From: Streptomyces capitiformicae
Lineage (GTDB): Bacteria; Actinomycetota; Actinomycetes; Streptomycetales; Streptomycetaceae
Assembly: GCF_002214185.1 (NCBI RefSeq)
Contig: NZ_CP022161.1
Coordinates: 2,727,767-2,791,766, forward strand
Direction: 5' to 3'
Length of the DNA: 64,000 bases
In this document: positions 57,107 through 64,000 of the stretch, piece after piece
Layout: every line of letters starts with the position of its first letter
Position numbering within the stretch: position 1 is the stretch's first letter
Made by a program: the position numbers and the translations under genes
The notes under the pieces: model-generated
What the model saw: only the letters and a program-made list of their open reading frames with translations
The model's database searches: none
What the model was told of the DNA's origin: nothing

Positions 57107-57404
57107 GTCAGCGTTTGACGCGGTTGCGGATGGCGAGGACGGCCAGGCCCAACAGGACGGGTTCGGTCAGGCGGGAGGTCATCTCGATGTAAGTGCCGGC
57201 GGTGGTCAGGTCCTGGCCAGAGGAGCGGAACACCACCGAGTTGAGGGTGACGTTCAGGGCCTTTTCGAAGCGCTCGCTGGTGAACCGGTTGCCGGTGGGG
57301 TTCCGGGGATCGTCCTTGTCGATCTCGAAGGTGACCTTGCCTCCGCCGACCGGGACGGTGCCGGTCGCGGTCTGCTTTGGGGTGGCCTTCGCTAGAGCCT
57401 GTCT
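57107..57404 (-). pseudogene. C-terminal fragment of a truncated gene
   Basis: The minus-strand frame reads KATPKQTATGTVPVGGGK to LTEPVLLGLAVLAIRNRVKR, a secreted or membrane protein's C-terminus with a final TM helix. It has no start and meets a TGA at 57405-57407, inside GAGCCTGTCTTCAGTTGTGA. The 5' part is missing, so the gene was cut at this junction. Confidence 0.65.
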
Positions 57405-57523
57405 TCAGTTGTGATCAAACCCGGGATGAGTGCCGGTCCGGTAGGACTGTGGTGTGACGCGTGCGCAACTCACTGGTGCGCACGCACCCCCGGCGGCCCC
57501 TCCGGCCACGGCATCGGTCAGGG
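57405..57523. other. Probable element/chromosome junction
   Basis: Begins in CTAGAGCCTGTCTTCAGTTGTGATCA, which resembles an IS or insertion end (CTAG target-like). It continues to the DoxX stop without a gene. Left of it genes look element-like; right of it they look chromosomal. Confidence 0.5.
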
Positions 57524-57976
57524 TCAGGCGGCCACGGGTTCCTTGTTCGTGGCCCTCTTCCCCTCCGCCGTCGAGCGCTTGGCGAAGAGCTGGTCCAGGC
57601 CGAGCGCGCCGGAACCGGTGAAGATCAGCAGGAACATGGCCCAGCTGAACATGGCCGCGGGCTCGCCGCCGTTCTCGACCGGCCAGAGGGCCATCGGCTG
57701 GTGGACCTTGAAGTACGCGTACGCCATGGCGCCGGAGGCGATGAACGCCGCTAAGCGGGTGCCGAGGCCGAGGATGACGAGGGCGCCGCAGACGAGTTCG
57801 ATGACGGCCGAGTACCAGCCTGGCCAGGTGCCGGTGGCGACGGTCGCGCCCTTGCCGTCGGCGCCGCCCAGGAGGCCGAAGAGCTTCTGGGCGCCGTGGC
57901 ACAGGAAGAGCAGACCGATGACGATGCGGAACAGCCCGAGGGCGTATGGCTGGGCGCTGTTGAGGCGTCCGGACAT
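57524..57976 (-). CDS. DoxX-family membrane protein
   Basis: 150 aa, ATG at 57976. Four TM helices: ALGLFRIVIGLLFLCHGAQK, YSAVIELVCGALVILGLG, LAAFIASGAMAYAYFKVH and MFSWAMFLLIFTGSGAL. The R..IG..F..HG.QK pattern and the G..LILGL motif are typical of DoxX. Family members are membrane proteins linked to redox or sulfur metabolism. A chromosomal housekeeping-type gene. Confidence 0.9.
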   Translation of the reverse strand: MSGRLNSAQPYALGLFRIVIGLLFLCHGAQKLFGLLGGADGKGATVATGTWPGWYSAVIELVCGALVILGLGTRLAAFIASGAMAYAYFKVHQPMALWPVENGGEPAAMFSWAMFLLIFTGSGALGLDQLFAKRSTAEGKRATNKEPVAA

Positions 57977-58108
57977 GAGTGGAGGACTCCTTCGGTATCA
58001 CCCGGTCCTTGTGAGACCGGTGGGGACGGTTGCTACCGGCGGGTCACTCCACGTTAGGCATGACCATCAATGCTTGCAAGTTCAACATTTGGCCAATACT
58101 TCATCTCC

Positions 58109-60247
58109 TTAATGGGGGGATACCGTGAAAGTCGTCGCACGTAGCGCCGCTCGCGCCACCGAGTCCGCGTCCGAAAGCGTGACCGAATTCACTCCCGGCC
58201 GCGCGCCCGCGGCGGTCACCCAGTGCACACCTTCCGTCGGCACTCCGAACGCGAACCTCCGTTCGTGGGCCACCCCATGACGGTCGATTACCCGGTACGG
58301 CCGGTCCGTCACATCCAGCCCGCCCGTCTCGTAACCGTCCACGCGGTGTGGACGGCACGCGCCCGCCCTCAGCAGGCCGGCGAGCAACCCGTCGGCCGTA
58401 CGGCGCAGATCCGGCTCCGGGAGACGGGCCTCGACGACCGTCGTCACCCGGACCGCCGAGCCGGGCACATCGGGGGAGTACGCCAGCCAGGCCCCGGCCC
58501 CGGTCCCGACACCGGCCCCGACACCGGCCCTGTCGTCTGGGGCTGGGCGCACCTCCAGCCGGGGGCCGAGCACCGTCAGCACGCCCGCCTCGATCAGCGC
58601 GGACATCTCCTCGATACGGCGCCGGGGCGGGCCGATGGAGAGGAAGGCGTTCAACGGGGTGTACCAGCGGTCCAGATGCTCCCGCCGGGACGCGCCGGTG
58701 AGCCCGCCGTGGTCCACGACCAGCCGCAACTCGTTGCGCAGATCCCGCAGTACGTCGAGCGCGGCCTTCGCCGGGCCCTCGACATTCCCGAGCGCGGCCT
58801 GCACCGCGTCCTTGCGCAGATATCCCAGCAACCAGCTCCGCCACGCCTGTGGATCCGGGAAGACGACTCCGGCGTACGGCCGCGAAACCCGGTCCCAGGA
58901 CCAGCGGTCGGCCTCCGGTATCCCGAACTCGTCGAGAACGGCGGCCTCTTGAGGGCTGCGGTGGGGCGTGGCGAGGAAGTCGTCGCGAAAGAGCCTGGCG
59001 TGTTCCCGCTCCTCGCCCTCCTTCCCCTTCAACAGCCCCTCGTAGTACACCGCTTCCACCTCCTTCGCCACCAGCGGCCATATCTCCGCGAGGAAGTCGG
59101 GCGCCTCCCCGGAGTCCGCGCGCTTGCGGAAGCCCGCGATCACCTCGGGGGTCAGGACGAGCGGGACGTGGCGGCCGTACGGCCCCTTGGCGTTGTCACC
59201 GCGCGCCTGGTACGGCACACCGCGCCGGGAGCCGGCGTACAGGCGCGGCTCGCGGCCCGAGGGCACATAGCGGAGGCCTGATGCGGCGCCGGAGTCGTAT
59301 ACGAACCGGCCGCCCCGTCCCGTCGTCAGCAGGGCCATGTGGTCGAAGAAGTTGAGGCCGAGGCCGCGCAGCAGGACCGGCTCGCCCGGGGTGACGGGGG
59401 AGAGGTCGAGGTCGGCCGGGTTGGCGGGCGGGAAGTGGCGCAGCCCGTGGCGGTCGGCGTACGCGGTCAGTCGCCGTTCCGCTTGGCCGGGGACCACGGG
59501 GAGGTGGCCCTGGGCGAGGACCACGGCGGCGAGGCCGGTCAGGACCCGGCCGGTGGCGAGGGTGAGCCGCTGGCTGCCGTCGGGGGCGTCGTCGAGGCGG
59601 ACCGCGCGGGTGCGATGCGTCTCGATCCGTATCCCGGGCGGCGCCCCGCGCACCACCTCGGCGAAGACCCACTCCAGATAACGGCCGTACTGGGCCCGGG
59701 TCGGATAGTCGTCGGGGCCGAGCGCGTCCTCGGGGCCGGGCTCGCCGGTTGCCCATTCGTACAGGCTCGGCCCCGGGCGTATGGGCCCCGAGCAGTCCAC
59801 GCTCTCGTCGGTGAAGAGGGTGACCTGGGAGGCCACGGTGTTCATCAGGAGGTGGGGGGACTGGGCGGTGCGCCAGACCCGCCCGGGGCCCGGTGGGTCG
59901 GGGTCGATGACGTGGACCGTCAGGCGGATGCCGGGCCGCAGCAGTTCGGGCGCGGAGGCGCAGAGGCGCTCCAGGACGCTGGTGCCGCGCGGGCCCGCGC
60001 CGACGAGGGCGATGCCGACACCATCCCCGTCGAGCCCGGCGCTGTGTTCGTCGAGTCCGGCGCTGTGTTCGTCGAGCCCGACACCATCCCCGTCGAGTCC
60101 GACGCTGTGTCCGTCGAGTCCGGCGCTGTGTTCGTCGAGCCCGACACCATCCCCGTCGAGTCCGACGCCGTGTTCGTCGAGTCCGACACCATCTCCGTCG
60201 ATGCCGACATCATCTCCGTCGATCCCGGCGTCACTGGTCTCGGACAA
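58109..60247 (-). CDS. FAD/NAD(P)-binding protein with heptad expansion
   Basis: 712 aa, TTG at 60247 (GGGAG eight bases upstream). Residues 8-77 are ten tandem heptapeptides (GLDGDGV, GLDEHSA types). The Rossmann motif VGAGPRGTSVLERL follows at 79-92, then a large FAD-NAD(P)-binding domain (pfam13454-like). LLMNTVASQVTLFTDES, LRGLGLNFFDHMALLTTGRG and YVPSGREPRLYAGSRRG are conserved-type blocks. Function is likely an oxidoreductase or monooxygenase; substrate unknown. The repeat is unusual and may vary between strains. Confidence 0.8.
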   Translation of the reverse strand: MSETSDAGIDGDDVGIDGDGVGLDEHGVGLDGDGVGLDEHSAGLDGHSVGLDGDGVGLDEHSAGLDEHSAGLDGDGVGIALVGAGPRGTSVLERLCASAPELLRPGIRLTVHVIDPDPPGPGRVWRTAQSPHLLMNTVASQVTLFTDESVDCSGPIRPGPSLYEWATGEPGPEDALGPDDYPTRAQYGRYLEWVFAEVVRGAPPGIRIETHRTRAVRLDDAPDGSQRLTLATGRVLTGLAAVVLAQGHLPVVPGQAERRLTAYADRHGLRHFPPANPADLDLSPVTPGEPVLLRGLGLNFFDHMALLTTGRGGRFVYDSGAASGLRYVPSGREPRLYAGSRRGVPYQARGDNAKGPYGRHVPLVLTPEVIAGFRKRADSGEAPDFLAEIWPLVAKEVEAVYYEGLLKGKEGEEREHARLFRDDFLATPHRSPQEAAVLDEFGIPEADRWSWDRVSRPYAGVVFPDPQAWRSWLLGYLRKDAVQAALGNVEGPAKAALDVLRDLRNELRLVVDHGGLTGASRREHLDRWYTPLNAFLSIGPPRRRIEEMSALIEAGVLTVLGPRLEVRPAPDDRAGVGAGVGTGAGAWLAYSPDVPGSAVRVTTVVEARLPEPDLRRTADGLLAGLLRAGACRPHRVDGYETGGLDVTDRPYRVIDRHGVAHERRFAFGVPTEGVHWVTAAGARPGVNSVTLSDADSVARAALRATTFTVSPH
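60017..60226 (-). repeat. 21-bp coding minisatellite
   Basis: Ten 21-bp units encode the heptads of residues 8-77. Units differ at a few positions (GDG/EHS and V/A), so the array has grown by unequal crossing or slippage without frameshift. Confidence 0.85.
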
Positions 60248-60459
60248 TGGCGTAACTCCCGTGCGAGTGGGGCGCGTGTGTGCGTGGGGGCGCGGCGCGG
60301 CGGACCGCCCGCAGGAAGCGGACGGTCCGCCTCATCATGCCGTCGTACGTCACGGGAGCAGGGCCCTGGGACCGATCAGAGGGCCCCGGTGTGGGATGCC
60401 TCACGAGCATCACGGACAACGCGGGCAACAACCTTGCGGAATGGGTGTATTTAGGGTCT

Positions 60460-62112
<1,653 letters not shown>

Positions 62113-62192
62113 AAGCGATCACTCTCCTCCGTCGCCCCGTACGGTACGGGGCGACGGAGGCCGGTGGGGAGGTTCCGGGGACGGTCGGTGCG

Positions 62193-62837
62193 TCAGCAGT
62201 TCGCCAGGTAGCTGGTGAGCGCGCTCTTCTCGGCGGAGTCGACCGAGAGGCCGTAGTAGTACTTCACCTGGACCCAGGCGCGGACGTACGTGCAGCGGTA
62301 CGAGCTGACCGACGGCATCCACTCGGCCGGGTCCTGGTCGCTCTTCGCCTGGTTCACGTTGTCCGTGACGGCGATGAGCTGCGGGCGGGTCAGGTCGTTG
62401 GCGAAGGCCTGACGGGTGGAGCTGCTCCAACTGTCCGCGCCGGAGTCCCAGGCCTCGGCCAGCGGTACGAGGTGGTCGATGTCCAGGTCGGAGGCGGCGG
62501 TCCAGGTGGCGCCGTCGTACGGGGAGTACCAGCTGCCGCTGGTGGCGGCGCAGGTGGAGCTGGTGACGACGTTCGAGCCGTCGCGCTTGAGGACCGTCTC
62601 GCGGGTGTTGCAGGTGCCGCTGATGGTGATCCAGTGGTTGAACAGGTCCCGGCTGTAGCCGGTGCGGTCCTCGGTCGCCACGGTGAGGCTGGCGAGGTAG
62701 CTGCGGGCGGTGGTGGCGCTCACGGGGGTCGGGAGCGCGGCGGAGGCCGTCGAGCCGTTGAAAAGGCCGACGGAGGCTATGAGTCCGGTAAGAGCTGCGA
62801 GTATGCTGAGCCGTCGACGCGCGTAGAACTTCGGCAT
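62193..62837 (-). CDS. Secreted HNH/DUF1524 nuclease
   Basis: 214 aa, ATG at 62837 with AAGGGAG upstream. Signal peptide about 1-33 (LSILAALTGLIASVGLFNGSTASA). The catalytic stretch SDLDIDHLVPLAEAWDSGA (117-135) is the DxDH..PL.EA.xSG type of HNH/GmrSD-C nucleases, and NQAKSDQDPAEWMP follows. It is a common secreted Streptomyces protein. Confidence 0.88.
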   Translation of the reverse strand: MPKFYARRRLSILAALTGLIASVGLFNGSTASAALPTPVSATTARSYLASLTVATEDRTGYSRDLFNHWITISGTCNTRETVLKRDGSNVVTSSTCAATSGSWYSPYDGATWTAASDLDIDHLVPLAEAWDSGADSWSSSTRQAFANDLTRPQLIAVTDNVNQAKSDQDPAEWMPSVSSYRCTYVRAWVQVKYYYGLSVDSAEKSALTSYLANC

Positions 62838-62882
62838 GCGAACTCCCTTGGGGGGTGGGGATGTTGGAGCGGGGTGCGGAGG

Positions 62883-62936
62883 TGCGGTTCGTGCGGTTCT
62901 TGCGGTTCTTGCGGTTCTTGCGGTTCGTGTGATGAG
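62883..62936. repeat. Six 9-bp repeats
   Basis: Six units of TGCGGTTCT or TGCGGTTCG in a row lie upstream of the nuclease start (minus strand), in its leader or promoter area. Confidence 0.75.
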
Positions 62937-63022
62937 CCGGCGAGCGATTGAAGAGTGGCCGCGCCGTATTACGGGCGCATGTGTGTTCGGTGAGAAGTTA
63001 GTGACGCGAACATGACACAACA

Positions 63023-63070
63023 AGGGTTCTGGCGTGACAGGTCGCAAGGGTTCCGGTGTGACGGGTCGCG
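63023..63070 (+). promoter_or_regulatory. 24-bp tandem repeat near promoter
   Basis: AGGGTTCTGGCGTGACAGG.. (63023-63046) is followed by a copy with four changes (63047-63070). TACGAT at 63071-63076 is a likely -10, so a transcript would start near 63083, where the riboswitch begins. Confidence 0.5.
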
Positions 63071-63083
63071 TACGATGGGCGGC

Positions 63084-63190
63084 GCAGAAGGGGAGTAGCT
63101 CTTCGCCGGACCGTCGACATACTGCTCAGCTCGTCTGAGCCGGCGCCCGGAGCGGGTCCTGTGCAGGGGTCCGCCAGCGAGACCTTCGGC
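63084..63190 (+). ncRNA. yybP-ykoY manganese riboswitch
   Basis: The P1 arms GCAGAAGG and CCTTCGGC enclose the conserved GGGGAGTAGCTC..GTCGAC left side and the CCAGCGAGACC right side of the yybP-ykoY family, which senses Mn2+ and turns on exporters. It stands in front of a GDT1-family gene, as in many Streptomyces. Confidence 0.85.
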
Positions 63191-63308
63191 AAGCAGTGCA
63201 CATCCGTGCCCTACGGCACGGGTGACGTGTGCGCTGCCGTGCCGAGGTGTCGCGTCGCGTCAGCGGATGATTTCTCTCGGTGGGGCAGCCCCGACCGATT
63301 GAGGAACC

Positions 63309-63896
63309 TTGATCAGCTTCAGTGTCACGGCGCTCGTCTTCGGCGTCGTCTTCCTTGCTGAACTCCCCGACAAGACGGCTTTCGCCGGCCTCGTCCTGGG
63401 CACCCGCTACCGCGCCTCGTACGTCTTCGCCGGCGTCGCGGCGGCGTTCGCCGTGCATGTCGCGCTGGCGGTGGCGGCGGGCAGTGTCCTCACCTTGCTT
63501 CCGCGGCAGATCGTGCACGCGCTGACCGGGGTGCTGTTCCTGGGCGGCGCGGCGATGCTGCTGATGACGAAGGGCGGGGACGACGACGGCGCGGAGATCC
63601 GACGGCCCGAGGACCAGAGCTTCTGGAGGGTCTCGGGGGCGGGCTTCATGCTCATCCTCGTCGCCGAGTTCGGTGATCTGACCCAGATCATGACGGCCAA
63701 CCTCGCGGCGCGGTACGACGATCCGCTGTCCGTGGGGCTCGGGGCGGTCCTCGCGCTGTGGGCCGTGGCCGGGCTCGGCATCGTCGGGGGCAGGGCGCTG
63801 ATGAAGAGGGTGCCGCTGAAGCTCATCACGCGAATCGCGGCCGTGCTGATGGCGGGGCTCGGTGTGTGGAGTCTGTGGGAAGCCGTGACGGGATGA
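63309..63896 (+). CDS. GDT1/TMEM165-family cation transporter
   Basis: 195 aa, TTG at 63309. Six or so TM helices with the two family motifs: FLAELPDKTAF at about 15-25 and VAEFGDLTQIM at about 117-127 (E.GD.T/S type). Members move Mn2+ or Ca2+/H+. The riboswitch upstream supports Mn2+ export controlled by manganese. Confidence 0.9.
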   Translation: MISFSVTALVFGVVFLAELPDKTAFAGLVLGTRYRASYVFAGVAAAFAVHVALAVAAGSVLTLLPRQIVHALTGVLFLGGAAMLLMTKGGDDDGAEIRRPEDQSFWRVSGAGFMLILVAEFGDLTQIMTANLAARYDDPLSVGLGAVLALWAVAGLGIVGGRALMKRVPLKLITRIAAVLMAGLGVWSLWEAVTG

Positions 63897-64000
63897 CGGC
63901 GGAATGAGGGAGGGGGTGGCGGGGGGCCGGTTTGTTTTGTACCGTGGAGGAACAAAGTGGCTCCCGCCCGCACTCCCTGACCGGCGGGCGGGGCCGCCTT

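Noticed and set aside
1..57400. Integrase gene, relaxase or tRNA-type attachment site
   Set aside because: I looked for tyrosine and serine recombinase motifs, relaxase motifs and tRNA-like cloverleafs and saw none in the window.

Overview
The sequence is high-GC actinobacterial DNA and almost certainly Streptomyces. It carries a WhiB regulator, DUF5999, DUF6083 and DUF2637 (SpdB-type) proteins, TraB/FtsK-type DNA translocases, rare TTA (bldA-type) codons in regulators, and GTGA/ATGA start-stop overlaps. About the first 57 kb looks like a plasmid-type or integrated conjugative accessory region. The last 6.5 kb looks like ordinary chromosome. No integrase, relaxase, ParA or telomere protein was found, so the type and limits of the element are not settled.

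Layout. (1) 1-24.3 kb, nearly all minus strand, holds short cargo genes (ASCH-like, GGDEF, P-loop kinase-like, DUF3307-like), an FtsK paralogue with a basic H1-like tail, and a PycTM-like membrane protein. It continues with a transfer block (membrane proteins, a TraB-like ATPase, a DUF2637/SpdB-like protein whose 5' end and upstream region carry 21-bp-spaced iterons) and a regulatory block (DUF5999-Walker A, WhiB, HATPase anti-sigma-like). (2) 24.5-29.3 kb has a GntR regulator with a palindromic operator, then an operon of XRE regulator, isochorismatase-like hydrolase and flavoprotein, facing a small Rossmann-like protein. (3) 30-34.5 kb has a large winged-helix/zinc protein (possible replication protein) and a zinc-domain protein, followed by a long inverted repeat. 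(4) 35.2-41.5 kb has a secreted protein and a two-component system. A group II intron lies antisense right behind the kinase stop codon, next to an IS whose transposase is frameshifted. (5) 41.8-56.7 kb has an ECF-like sigma factor with partner, a DnaB-like ATPase, a DUF6083 protein, an SF1 helicase and a protein with a decayed PDDEXK nuclease site that shares a roughly 52-residue domain with the helicase. It ends with zinc proteins, an RHH/PIN toxin-antitoxin pair, and a DNA-binding-like gene beside three long palindromes. (6) 57.1-57.4 kb is a truncated gene that ends at a probable insertion junction. (7) 57.5-64 kb holds DoxX, a FAD/NAD(P)-binding protein with an expanded heptapeptide repeat, a PhoD-type phosphatase, a secreted HNH nuclease, and a GDT1-family transporter behind a yybP-ykoY Mn riboswitch.

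How the genes may work together: the two translocases and SpdB-like membrane proteins would move double-stranded DNA between mycelia. The iterons at 20.1-20.4 kb and the palindromes at 56.8-57.1 kb are the best candidates for origin, transfer or partition sites. The GntR, XRE, WhiB, sigma and two-component regulators suggest a tightly controlled element. All functions were read from sequence alone; no database search was run.
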